Position numbers and translations under genes: made by a program
Shown here: one piece after another, positions 8,216-15,690 of the stretch
Position numbering within the stretch: position 1 is the first letter of the stretch
Layout: every line of letters starts with the position of its first letter
The notes under the pieces: model-generated
Databases searched by the model: none
Told to the model about the DNA's origin: nothing
Seen by the model: only the letters and a program-made list of their open reading frames with translations
Source of the DNA: Nocardioides lacusdianchii
GTDB taxonomy: Bacteria; Actinomycetota; Actinomycetes; Propionibacteriales; Nocardioidaceae
DNA length: 64,000 bases
Assembly: GCF_020102855.1 (NCBI RefSeq)
Contig: NZ_JADHZD010000003.1
Location: forward strand, 186,001-250,000
Direction: 5' to 3'

Positions 8216-9624
8216 GGTAGGCGATCCCCGCCCGTGACGAGGCGGCGCACCAGCCGGTGCGCCGCAAGGGGGTCCTGCTCGGCCAGCAGCCCGGCGGCGG
8301 CCAGCACGTAGTCGCGGTCGACGACGACCTCCGGGTCACGTGGGAGCTGCCAGCCGCCCTCGAAGGCGTCACCGGTCGCGGGGAGCAGCACCCGGCGTAC
8401 GGCGTCGGGGCCGCCGTGGCGCAGCACGCCGCCGGAGCCGACCAGCAGGTCGACCTCGCGCAGGTCCTTGCCGCTGCGCTCGACGACGCGTCCCTCGGGG
8501 CTGACGACGACCTTGCTGCGACCGGCGTGGCGCTCCAGCGCGATCCGCACGGCCGCGGCGGCGATCTCGAGGTCGGCGTCGCGCTCGTGGGCGTCCTCGG
8601 GGAGGAAGTCGGGCTGCTCGCGGCGGCGTACGGCGGCGGCGTGGAGGTCGTCGCGGCCGGCGGCCTCGACCGTCGAGATCGCCGACCAGCGCATCCCGAG
8701 GTCGCCCTCGACGGTGCGGGTCACCGGCGTCGTGGCGACCACCTCGCGGGCGAGCCCACTGTCCTCCGGGTCGAGCTCGACGACGCTGTGCACGTCGGTC
8801 GTGGCGCCACCGACGTCGACGACGACCACGTCGCCCGCGCCGGGGTGCGCGTCGTCGAGCCCGCGCGCGAGCAGCTCGACGCCGGTGAGCACGACGTCCG
8901 GGGTGGCGCCGCGGACCAGCTCGGTGAAGGCACGGCCGCGGGCGTCGGTGCGGCTGCTGAGGTGCTTGCCGCCGATGACGTGGCTGAGGAAGATCTCGCG
9001 GATCGCACGCCGGGCGCTGTCGGGGGCCAGCACGCCGATGCGCGGGACGACGTTGTCGGCGAGGACGTGCGGCGTCTGTGAGGCCGCGAGCAGCTCGGCG
9101 ACCAGCAGCTGGGAGTCGACGTTGCCGGCGACCACCACGGGGCCCACCCACGGGGCCGCAGACAGGAACGCCGCGTCGCCCTCGAGCACCTCGGCGTTGC
9201 CGCCGTCGGTGCCGCCGACGAGCAGGACGACGTCGGGCTCGGCCTGCCGGAGCGCGGCGAGCTTGTCGGGGTCGAGGCCTCCGTGGAGCACCAGCACCAC
9301 CTTGCCGCCGCTGGACAGCGCGACGCGGCGCCCGGCCTCGGCGGTCACGAGCTCCTCGTTGCCGACGACCGCGATGCGCAGTCCGCCGCCGGCGCTGGAG
9401 CAGGCCAGCACGTCGGCCTCCGGGGTGCGGGGGTCCTGCTCGGCGAGTGCGCTCATGCAGGCGTCGTACCCGTCGAGGACGTCACCATCCCCGGCCGCGT
9501 CCGGGAGGGTGGTCGGGTGGCTGGCCGAGGCGAGCAGGTCGCCGGTCGCCAGGTCGACCAGGGCGGCCTTGGTGAAGGTCGAGCCGAAGTCGACGCAGAC
9601 CACGGAGGTCGCTGCGGCGCTCAC
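8212..9624 (-). CDS. glmL: Glutamate mutase L-like protein (GlmL/MutL ATPase family)
   Basis: A 470-residue member of the MutL/GlmL family of the actin-like ATPase fold, normally the reactivating chaperone partner of the B12-dependent carbon-skeleton mutases glutamate mutase and ornithine 4,5-aminomutase. The phosphate-1 loop 'VCVDFGSTFTKAALVD' is at the N terminus. 'CSSAGGGLRIAVVGNE', 'VLLVGGTDGGN', 'VVVVDVGGATTDVHSV' (phosphate 2) and 'LVGSGGVLRHG' follow in family order. No mutase subunit (GlmE/GlmS) is present within the window, so its client is unclear. It is embedded in an operon with 4-bp GTGA overlaps on both sides (DUF202 gene upstream, AI-2E gene downstream), which argues for co-regulation with metB and ilvA. 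Confidence 0.85.
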   Translation of the reverse strand: MSAAATSVVCVDFGSTFTKAALVDLATGDLLASASHPTTLPDAAGDGDVLDGYDACMSALAEQDPRTPEADVLACSSAGGGLRIAVVGNEELVTAEAGRRVALSSGGKVVLVLHGGLDPDKLAALRQAEPDVVLLVGGTDGGNAEVLEGDAAFLSAAPWVGPVVVAGNVDSQLLVAELLAASQTPHVLADNVVPRIGVLAPDSARRAIREIFLSHVIGGKHLSSRTDARGRAFTELVRGATPDVVLTGVELLARGLDDAHPGAGDVVVVDVGGATTDVHSVVELDPEDSGLAREVVATTPVTRTVEGDLGMRWSAISTVEAAGRDDLHAAAVRRREQPDFLPEDAHERDADLEIAAAAVRIALERHAGRSKVVVSPEGRVVERSGKDLREVDLLVGSGGVLRHGGPDAVRRVLLPATGDAFEGGWQLPRDPEVVVDRDYVLAAAGLLAEQDPLAAHRLVRRLVTGGDRLP

Positions 9625-9944
9625 ACCACCACCGAGATGCCGGCGGCCACGACGACGACGAGGACGGCGAGTGCCATCAGGTGGACCGTGGTGCCGGCGG
9701 GCAGGTCACGGCCCGCGCGGATCGCGCGGTCCGCCTGCCGGAAGCGCAGCCAGCCGCCCGCGGCCGCCACTGCCGCGGAGGCGAGGAGCAGCAGGCCCAG
9801 CAGGCGCTGCGACCACGACGGCTCGAGCAGGTGGAAGACCGCCAGCGAGGCGGCGACCAGGCCGACCGCGGTGCGCTCGTAGGCCAGGAAGGTCCGCTCG
9901 TTGGCGAGCGAGAAGCGGATGTCGGGCTCGACGGGAGCGGTCAC
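9621..9944 (-). CDS. DUF202 family small membrane protein
   Basis: A 107-residue protein with the DUF202 signature 'FSLANERTFLAYERTAVGLVAASLAVFHLL' region, broken here as 'LANERTFLAYERTAVG' followed by three hydrophobic helices (residues about 26-45, 53-72 and 88-106). The family (YidH-like) has no established function. GTG at 9944 is 5 nt after the metB stop, and its stop overlaps the glmL start. No other in-frame start gives the family N terminus. Confidence 0.83.
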   Translation of the reverse strand: MTAPVEPDIRFSLANERTFLAYERTAVGLVAASLAVFHLLEPSWSQRLLGLLLLASAAVAAAGGWLRFRQADRAIRAGRDLPAGTTVHLMALAVLVVVVAAGISVVV

Positions 9945-9949
9945 CGGGC

Positions 9950-11110
9950 TCAGCCCAGCGACCGGTCGAGGTCGGAGATCAGGTCCTCGATGCTCTCGAT
10001 GCCGACGCTGAGCCGGATCAGGTCGGCGGGGACCTCGAGGTCCGTGCCGGCCACGCTGGCGTGGGTCATCCGGCCGGGGTGCTCGATGAGCGACTCGACG
10101 CCGCCGAGCGACTCGCCGAGGGTGAAGACCTCCGCGCGCTCGCAGACCGCGAGGGCCTGCTCCTCGCCACCCGCGACGCGGAAGGAGATCATCCCGCCGA
10201 AGCGCTTCATCTGGCGCGCTGCGACCTCGTGGCCCGGGTGGGCGGCGAGGCCGGGGTAGATGACCTCGGTGACCCGCGGGTCGCCGTCGAGGAACTCCAC
10301 GACCCGCTCCGCGTTGTCGCAGTGGCGGTCCATGCGTACGCCGAGCGTCTTGAGGCCGCGATGGGTGAGGAAGGCGTCGAAGGGCCCGGCCACCGCGCCC
10401 ATGGCGTTCTGGTGGAAGCCGATCTTCTCGGCGAGGTCGAGGTCGCGGACCACGACGGCGCCGCCCACCACGTCGCTGTGCCCGCCGACGTACTTGGTCG
10501 TGGAGTGGACCACCACGTCCGCACCGAGCGTCAGCGGCTGCTGGAGGTAGGGCGAGGCGAAGGTGTTGTCGACCACGAGCAGCGCGCCGGCATCGTGGGC
10601 GATCGTCGCCAGCGCCTCGATGTCGCCGATGGTGAGTATCGGGTTGGTGGGCGTCTCGACCCACACCAGCTTCGTGCGGCCCGGCTCGATGGCGGCGGCC
10701 ACGGCGTCGGTGTCCGCGACGGGCGCCGGGGTGTAGGCGGTGCCCCAGAGCCTCGCGACCTTGTCGAAGAGGCGGAAGGTGCCGCCGTAGGCGTCGTCCG
10801 GGATGACGACGTGGTCACCCGGGGCGGACAGCGCCCGGATGATGGCGTCCTCGGCAGCGAGGCCGGAGGCGAAGGCGAACCCCTTCTCGCCGTCCTCGAC
10901 GGCCGCGAGCGCGCCCTCGAGGGCCGTACGGGTCGGGTTGGCGGAGCGGCTGTACTCGTAGCCGCCGCGCAGGCCGCCGACACCGTCCTGCTTGTAGGTG
11001 CTGCTGGCGTAGATGGGCGGGTTGACCGCCCCGGTCATCGCGTCGGGCTCGTAGCCGGCGTGGATCGCACGCGTCTCGAACCCGGCCTTGAAGGCATGTT
11101 CCTGGCTCAC
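9950..11110 (-). CDS. metB: Cystathionine gamma-synthase
   Basis: A 386-residue PLP enzyme of the Cys/Met metabolism family. It joins an activated homoserine with cysteine to give cystathionine. Typical motifs are 'FETRAIHAGYEPDAMTGAVNPPIY', split here as 'ETRAIHAGYEPD' and 'NPPIYASSTY', 'YEYSRSANPTR', 'FASGLAAEDAI', and the PLP lysine in 'VVHSTTKYVGGHSD' (about residue 205). The C terminus 'RLSVGIESIEDLISDL' is standard. Family members with nearly identical motifs act as gamma-lyases, so the direction of catalysis is inferred; the actinobacterial context next to greA and cbs favours MetB. GTG at 11110 follows TACGCT plus 6 nt. It heads the operon running to ilvA. Confidence 0.9.
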   Translation of the reverse strand: MSQEHAFKAGFETRAIHAGYEPDAMTGAVNPPIYASSTYKQDGVGGLRGGYEYSRSANPTRTALEGALAAVEDGEKGFAFASGLAAEDAIIRALSAPGDHVVIPDDAYGGTFRLFDKVARLWGTAYTPAPVADTDAVAAAIEPGRTKLVWVETPTNPILTIGDIEALATIAHDAGALLVVDNTFASPYLQQPLTLGADVVVHSTTKYVGGHSDVVGGAVVVRDLDLAEKIGFHQNAMGAVAGPFDAFLTHRGLKTLGVRMDRHCDNAERVVEFLDGDPRVTEVIYPGLAAHPGHEVAARQMKRFGGMISFRVAGGEEQALAVCERAEVFTLGESLGGVESLIEHPGRMTHASVAGTDLEVPADLIRLSVGIESIEDLISDLDRSLG

Positions 11111-11116
11111 GGTGCG

Positions 11117-11122
11117 AGCGTA
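11117..11122 (-). promoter_or_regulatory. -10 element (TACGCT) for leaderless metB operon
   Basis: Minus-strand TACGCT, 6 nt (CGCACC), then the GTG start of metB at 11110. Confidence 0.55.
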
Positions 11123-11168
11123 GACCCCGTGGCGCCCGGGGGCGTCGGCAGAGGACGACCGGGAGGCA

Positions 11169-11210
11169 GACGAACGGCCGCCACTCCCCCCGGAGTGGCG
11201 GCCGTTCGTC
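11169..11210 (-). terminator. Rho-independent-type hairpin after the fibre-like secreted protein
   Basis: Perfect 19-nt arms (11169-11187 and 11192-11210) with a CCCC loop, beginning 25 nt after the stop of the secreted protein gene and ending before the metB promoter. There is no clear U-tract, which is common in high-GC actinobacteria. Confidence 0.8.
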
Positions 11211-11234
11211 CCTGGAGAACTGTGGTGCGGTCGG

Positions 11235-11930
11235 TCAGCTGGGGGCGAAGATCGCCGTCAACGCGCTGTCGGAGAGCGTCGCGGTCCCGGAGAACTCGTC
11301 GCACACCAGGTTGACGGTCAGCAGGTTCCCCTTGGTCACGGCGAAGCCGCGGGTGCCGGAGACGACCTCGCTCTCCGCGAGCAGGGCTCCGGGGAGGTTG
11401 ACGTACTGCAGGAAGTCGAAGTCGACCGCGTCCGTCGTGGTGAGGGAGCACCGGGCTCCCAGGTCGCCCGCGGCTGACGCCCACACGTACGCGCTGGAGG
11501 ACACGATCACGTTGCCGTTGGCCGGCGGCATGATGCTGACCGACCTGACGACCTGGTCGGCCGACGTCAGCGCCACGATCTGCTCCCCGCCGGCCGTCGC
11601 GGCGACGGAGTTCACGAGCGGTGCGACCTTCGCGTCGATCTCCGCCTTCGTGTAGGTCTCCGTCTTCGAGTAGGTTTCGGCCTTGGTGTAGCCCGAGCCG
11701 GCGGTCTCGTAGGACCCCTTCGGCTGGTACTTCGCGTCGCTCTGCGCCTTGGTGTAGTAGCGCTTGTCCGCGAGGGGCTTGAGGTTCTTCTTCCAGATCT
11801 TCTTCCAGTTGGTGGCCACCGAGCTGCTGACCTGGGCCCCGGCGGGCGTGACGGCCATCAGGCCGCCACCGACCAGGACCCCGACCAGGAGGGCGACGAG
11901 GGCCCTCCTCACCGATCGACGAGACGACAT
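11235..11930 (-). CDS. Secreted protein with phage-fibre-like YTKAE repeats
   Basis: A 231-residue protein with a classic Sec signal peptide (basic SSRRSVRRA, hydrophobic [17 protein letters not shown], cleavage after PAGA). A low-complexity segment at about residues 55-105 contains tyrosine-spaced repeats ([29 protein letters not shown]), a pattern common in trimeric phage tail fibres and bacterial surface proteins where it forms an extended stalk. A C-terminal beta-rich domain of about 125 residues with two Cys ([15 protein letters not shown]) follows. I do not recognise that domain. The gene stands alone between metB and msrA and has its own terminator. Confidence 0.75.
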   Translation of the reverse strand: MSSRRSVRRALVALLVGVLVGGGLMAVTPAGAQVSSSVATNWKKIWKKNLKPLADKRYYTKAQSDAKYQPKGSYETAGSGYTKAETYSKTETYTKAEIDAKVAPLVNSVAATAGGEQIVALTSADQVVRSVSIMPPANGNVIVSSSAYVWASAAGDLGARCSLTTTDAVDFDFLQYVNLPGALLAESEVVSGTRGFAVTKGNLLTVNLVCDEFSGTATLSDSALTAIFAPS

Positions 11931-12080
11931 GGGCGTTCCTTTCCACGAGACGAGCTGATGGACCCACCGTCCTCCCGGCCGTCGGCGCGCGCATCCGTGG
12001 CAGTACGACGACTAGACCGCGTAATTTCACCGATGCCCGCCTCGTCACGCAGGACTTGTCCGCCGAGGGAGGATGGGGGC

Positions 12081-12731
12081 ATGTTCGGTTTCGGCAAGCC
12101 CACCTCCCTGCCCACCCCCGACCAGGCGCTCCCCGGCCGCTCGGAGTCGATGTGGAGCCTGGGCGACCACGTGGTCCTCGACGCGCCGGTGATCACCCCC
12201 GACGCACCCGCGGGCTTCGAGGTCGCGATCCTCGGCCTCGGCTGCTTCTGGGGCGCGGAGGAGATCTACTGGCAGGTGGCCGGCGTGTGGTCCACGTCGG
12301 TCGGCTACGCCGGTGGCAGCACCCCGAACCCGACCTACGAGGAGGTCTGCAGCGGCCGCACCGGACACACCGAGGCGATCCGGATCGTCTTCGACCCCGC
12401 GGTCGTGTCCTACGCCGACCTGCTCAAGAAGTTCTTCGAGATCCACGACCCGACCCAGGGCATGCGCCAGGGCAACGACGTCGGCACGCAGTACCGCTCG
12501 GCGATCTACTGGACGACTCCCGAGCAGGAGCAGACCGCCCGTGAGCTGACCAAGGTGTACGGCGAGGAGCTCGCGCGCCGCGGTCTCGGGGAGATCACCA
12601 CCGAGATCCGTCCGTCGAGCGAGACGCCGTACTTCTACGCCGAGGACGCCCACCAACAGTACCTGGCCAAGAACCCCTTCGGCTACCGCTGCCACGCCAA
12701 CACCGGAGTGAAGTTCCCCGAGACCGCCTGA
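12081..12731 (+). CDS. msrA: Peptide methionine sulfoxide reductase MsrA
   Basis: A 216-residue enzyme reducing methionine-S-sulfoxide. The catalytic motif is '[10 protein letters not shown]' (nucleophilic Cys at about residue 54), followed by '[19 protein letters not shown]', '[11 protein letters not shown]', 'FFEIHDPT', '[13 protein letters not shown]' and a C-terminal '[12 protein letters not shown]' with a resolving-type Cys. The N terminus carries an extra segment of about 45 residues ([19 protein letters not shown]) seen in the long MsrA class of proteobacteria and actinobacteria. The ATG at 12081 has a purine-rich site (GGGAGGATGGGGG) upstream. The open frame extends further 5' but without homology. 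Confidence 0.95.
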   Translation: MFGFGKPTSLPTPDQALPGRSESMWSLGDHVVLDAPVITPDAPAGFEVAILGLGCFWGAEEIYWQVAGVWSTSVGYAGGSTPNPTYEEVCSGRTGHTEAIRIVFDPAVVSYADLLKKFFEIHDPTQGMRQGNDVGTQYRSAIYWTTPEQEQTARELTKVYGEELARRGLGEITTEIRPSSETPYFYAEDAHQQYLAKNPFGYRCHANTGVKFPETA

Positions 12732-12749
12732 CGTGGCACCGGTCCGTCC

Positions 12750-14270
12750 CTAGCGGGACTGGTCCGACAGGGCCGGTGTGCCGTCCGTCCAGTAGTTGCC
12801 CGACCACACGTCACCTGCGTCGTTCGGGAACTCCCCGCCGTCCGCGCCCCAGCCCTGGCTGAACAGGTTGCCGGTGAAGCGGATGTTCACGCAGTCGTCC
12901 GCCGTGTTGCACCCGGCGAACCGGGTGGCGAACCACGGGCCGCCGACCGGGTCGAGCTTGAAGAAGTTGTGCTCGATCGTCAGGTTCTGCGTGACGCCGA
13001 ACTCGCGGTAGAACACCGCGGCAGCCGAGCAGCCGCCGTCCTGACCGGGCGTGACCGGCTTGCACACGACCGTGTTGTCGCGCAGCGTCGTGTTCTTCAG
13101 CACGCGCATGCCGCTGGAGTGGGAGTCGGTGCCGTCGGTGGTGATGTAGTTGCCCACCAGCGTGGCGTTGTTGTAGGCCCACAGTCCGCTGTGGGTGCCC
13201 TGGACCAGCGAGTTCCGCACCACGAAGTGGGCGCAGCACAGGGCCCGGTCCTGCGCGTTGGCGGTGGAGGACTGGACGATGCGGGAGTCCTCGACGGTGA
13301 ACACCGGTGCACGGCTCGCGTTCTCGGCCCCGGGGTCGCCGGGCGCGTTGCCGGCGGTGAACATCTGGCCGCGGATCACGCTGTTGCGGAAGACGATGCC
13401 GGTGGCCCCTGCGGCGAACCGGACACCGGTGCTGCCGCAGTCGACGACCCGGTTGTCGATGACCAGGTTGCTCTCGCTGGCGTCGAAGGTGCAGTCGCCG
13501 CCGTAGGCGATCGTCGGCTCGGTGGCGGGGCCGACCGAGGTGGGGGTCGGGAAGTGGGCAGGCGCCGGCACGCCTGTGGGAGTCGTCGTGGGCGTCGTGG
13601 TGGGCGTCGTGGTGGGAGTCGTGGTGGGAGTCGTGGTGGGCGTCGTGGTCGAGGTCGTGCCGAACGGCGCGAAGACGACGTCGATGAAGTAGTGCGCGCC
13701 GCGCCGTGCCTTGGTGGGACGGCCTCGGTCGTTGCCGATGGTGCCGCGGTGGGCGGTGAGGCCGTTCGCGGACCGCGTCCGGCCGTCGGCGAAGACGTCG
13801 GGCTGCACCGCGTAGCGGCCCTTCGGCGCGCGGTAGGACACGGTGTACTTCTTGCCGGCCCGGATCTTCACCGGCGACCTGAGCCACGCGGTCTTCCAGC
13901 CGTTCTTCGTCGTCCTCGGGAAGCTGACCGAGGCGATCCGACGACCGGAGGCGTTCCACAGGGAGCCGGTCGTGGCCCGGCGGTTCGCGCCGGCGGCGTA
14001 GTACTGCACACCGCGCAGCCGACCCGAGGTGGTGCTGCTGAACACCAGGCCCAGGGTGGCGCTCTTCGCGCGCTTGGCGGACGGAACCGCAGGAACGGTC
14101 GAGTCGGACCAGATGCCGTACGCCGCCGTGCGGGACGAGTCGAGTGCCGTCGGGGCCGGGGAGGCGGTGGTGAGGGGCAGGAAGGCGAGCGCAGCGGCCG
14201 TGACGGTGGCCAGGAGGGCGACCGCCGTACGAGGCCGGGCGGGGCTCGCGCCAGCGAGGGGGGACGTCAT
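12750..14270 (-). CDS. Secreted DUF4082 plus right-handed beta-helix protein with Thr-Pro linker
   Basis: A 506-residue exported protein. The signal peptide is at residues 1-40 (TAVALLATVTAAALAFLPLTTASP). Residues about 50-205 form a DUF4082 domain ('GIWSDSTVPAVPSAKRAKSA', 'LGLVFSSTTSGRLRGVQYY', 'GSLWNASGRRIASVSF', 'RAPKGRYAVQPDVF'). A Thr-Pro-rich linker made of TTTP repeats spans about 25 residues. The C-terminal 260 residues have the periodicity of a parallel beta-helix (NLVIDNRVVDC, GIVFRNSVIRG, FVVRNSLVQG, ATLVGNYITTDG, TTLRDNTVVCK, LTIEHNFFKLD, IRFTGNLFSQG), typical of polysaccharide-binding or -cleaving folds. No catalytic residues can be assigned. ATG at 14270 was chosen for the signal peptide and a GGAGAG site. 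A long leader may precede it. Confidence 0.82.
   Translation of the reverse strand: MTSPLAGASPARPRTAVALLATVTAAALAFLPLTTASPAPTALDSSRTAAYGIWSDSTVPAVPSAKRAKSATLGLVFSSTTSGRLRGVQYYAAGANRRATTGSLWNASGRRIASVSFPRTTKNGWKTAWLRSPVKIRAGKKYTVSYRAPKGRYAVQPDVFADGRTRSANGLTAHRGTIGNDRGRPTKARRGAHYFIDVVFAPFGTTSTTTPTTTPTTTPTTTPTTTPTTTPTGVPAPAHFPTPTSVGPATEPTIAYGGDCTFDASESNLVIDNRVVDCGSTGVRFAAGATGIVFRNSVIRGQMFTAGNAPGDPGAENASRAPVFTVEDSRIVQSSTANAQDRALCCAHFVVRNSLVQGTHSGLWAYNNATLVGNYITTDGTDSHSSGMRVLKNTTLRDNTVVCKPVTPGQDGGCSAAAVFYREFGVTQNLTIEHNFFKLDPVGGPWFATRFAGCNTADDCVNIRFTGNLFSQGWGADGGEFPNDAGDVWSGNYWTDGTPALSDQSR
13577..13650. repeat. 12-bp-period minisatellite encoding the Thr-Pro linker
   Basis: Near-perfect tandem units of the type GTGGTGGGCGTC/GTGGTGGGAGTC on the + strand, encoding TTTP repeats on the minus strand. 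The variation (GGC versus GGA) is synonymous for Pro. Copy number is expected to vary between strains. Confidence 0.8.
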
Positions 14271-14638
14271 GGGGGAATCTCTCCAGATTGCTGTCAGTGG
14301 ACACGGGTCTTCTCGGCGACAGCTCCCCCGACACGCGTCCGGGCGCCGTGGAAGGCGCACACCCGCGTCCTCAGGACCGGGCCCCGTGGGGGCCGCGCGT
14401 CCTGGCCGTCACCCCCAGAGCGCGGGCGAACTACCACTCGCATCACCTGGGGTCTTGACTGGTACCACAGGACGCTAACACTGGCTGCGACGAAACTTGA
14501 CCGGATCTTTATAAATCCCGCCCATATACCCCATTTGTGTCAAGCCGGATCCACGGCTCGCCGGATGTCGATCTCGCTGCTCCTCGTCCGTCACAGTGGT
14601 GACAGGCCGCACGGGGCGGCCGCGACGGAGGATCTTCC
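14271..14638. other. Intergenic region with AT-rich island and possible long leader of the beta-helix gene
   Basis: About 370 bp without a supportable gene. Bases 14496-14545 are strikingly AT-rich for this genome (TTTATAAA and CATATA motifs) and contain TTGACA-like hexamers on the minus strand, so the promoter of the minus-strand secreted protein probably lies here. That would leave roughly 200 nt of GC-rich transcribed leader with several short inverted repeats. I could not match it to a known riboswitch family. Confidence 0.4.
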
Positions 14639-14980
14639 ATGACCAGGTACGCCATCTACTTCCACCAGCAGTGGGTCGGGGACCACGACGAGGAGTGGTT
14701 CCGGAGCCGGGTCGAGCCGTCCACGGCCGTGGTCCGCGAGATGGAGGAGGCGGGCGTCCTCGTCTTCGCCGGCGGGCTCGTCGAGGACATGGACCAGGCG
14801 TTCAGCGCCGACGGGACCAGCGGGGCAATGGTCGTCACCGACGGGCCCTACACCGAGACGACCGAGCAGCTCGGGGGGATCACGATCATCGAGGTCCCCG
14901 ACCTCGACACCGCGAAGATGTGGGCGGCCCGGGTCGCCGAGGGGTGCGGGTGGCCGCAGGAGGTCCGGGTCGTCAAGTAG
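14639..14980 (+). CDS. YCII-related domain protein
   Basis: A 113-residue protein of the YCII/DGPF family (dimeric alpha-beta barrel). Family features are 'MTRYAIYFHQQWVGDH', 'REMEEAGVLVFAGGL', the 'VTDGPYTETTEQLGGITIIE' stretch carrying the DGPF-like motif (DGPY), and 'DLDTAKMWAARVAE'. Such proteins are small putative enzymes, often near sigma factors, with no defined substrate. Here it stands alone. A GGAGG-like sequence (ACGGAGGATC) precedes the ATG. It is followed by a REP-like element. Confidence 0.88.
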   Translation: MTRYAIYFHQQWVGDHDEEWFRSRVEPSTAVVREMEEAGVLVFAGGLVEDMDQAFSADGTSGAMVVTDGPYTETTEQLGGITIIEVPDLDTAKMWAARVAEGCGWPQEVRVVK

Positions 14981-14994
14981 CCCGGGCCTCGGCA

Positions 14995-15038
14995 GGTCTC
15001 GATACGCCTCGCTCGTTCCTCGCTCGCCTACTCGACCA
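14995..15038. repeat. REP-like intergenic element (GGTCTCGATACGCC...CTACTCGACCA)
   Basis: An imperfect inverted element whose ends GGTCTCGATACGC and CTACTCGACC resemble a repetitive extragenic palindrome I recall as common in actinobacterial genomes. The middle contains repeated CTCGCTCG. The CTA at 15028-15030 inside the element is the TAG stop codon of the minus-strand secreted protein gene. Confidence 0.6.
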
Positions 15039-15588
15039 CCGGGGAGGACACCCACTCGGTGAAGCTGCGCGGCTCGCCGAGCCAGTCGCGGCGGGTGTTG
15101 CTGCCGTCGGGGCGCGAGCCCGCGACCTTCACGGCGACGCGGACCTCGTCCGGCGAGCCGAGGGCCGCGCGGGAGATCCGCATCCGCGCGTGCTCGGCGT
15201 CGTAGTCGATCCGCATCGCGTACGACCCCTCGACGGGCTCCCCCCAGGACCCGTTCCCGAAGCCGTCCGTGGTCAGCAGCTGGTAGTCGGTCCCAACGAA
15301 GTAGCCGCCCACGAAGACGTGCTCGGGCCCCGGGTCGGTCGGGTCGGTGTCGAGGTAGACCGCACCGGACGAGCCGGACCGGAAGGACTCGCGCAGGTCG
15401 GTGTGGGTCGTCGTGACGACGATGGTGCGGGCCTTGTGCTCGACCTGCACCGAACGGAGGTCGGCGCCGTGGGCGAGGTCCTTCGGATCCGTGACGCCGA
15501 TGCTGTCGGCGCTGGCCGGGGCGAGCTGGGTCAGCGCGAGGGTGGCCGCCACCGCCAGGGTGGTGGAGCCGAGGATGGTGGTGCGCAT
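15028..15588 (-). CDS. Secreted protein of unknown function
   Basis: A 186-residue exported protein. ATG at 15588 (MRTTILGSTTLAVAATLALTQLAPASA) gives a textbook signal peptide; an upstream GTG at 15609 would add seven residues and is less likely. The mature part is beta-rich with 'VQVEHKARTIVVTTTHTDLRE', split by loops rich in Asp (LDTDPTDPGPEH) that may bind calcium, and ends 'FTEWVSSPVVE'. No family is recognised with confidence. Its stop codon lies in the REP-like repeat, so the C terminus may have been altered by repeat insertion. Confidence 0.72.
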   Translation of the reverse strand: MRTTILGSTTLAVAATLALTQLAPASADSIGVTDPKDLAHGADLRSVQVEHKARTIVVTTTHTDLRESFRSGSSGAVYLDTDPTDPGPEHVFVGGYFVGTDYQLLTTDGFGNGSWGEPVEGSYAMRIDYDAEHARMRISRAALGSPDEVRVAVKVAGSRPDGSNTRRDWLGEPRSFTEWVSSPVVE

Positions 15589-15690
15589 GGTGCTGTTCCG
15601 TTCTTCCACGAGCGCCCCGCGGGCCGGGGCGCACAGTGAGGACGCGGCCGCGCCGCCGGAGGTTGCCTCCGATCGTCATCCGCGCCTGAC

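Noticed and set aside
8204..8219. Independent leaderless promoter (TACCGT plus 7 nt to GTG 8206) for the AI-2E gene
   Set aside because: It is not excluded, but the GTGA overlap at 8215-8212 with glmL is the more usual operon arrangement. I keep it as an alternative start only.
14271..14500. Cyclic-di-GMP or cyclic-di-AMP riboswitch upstream of the beta-helix gene
   Set aside because: None of the consensus blocks I know could be placed with confidence. Only the possibility of a long leader is retained.
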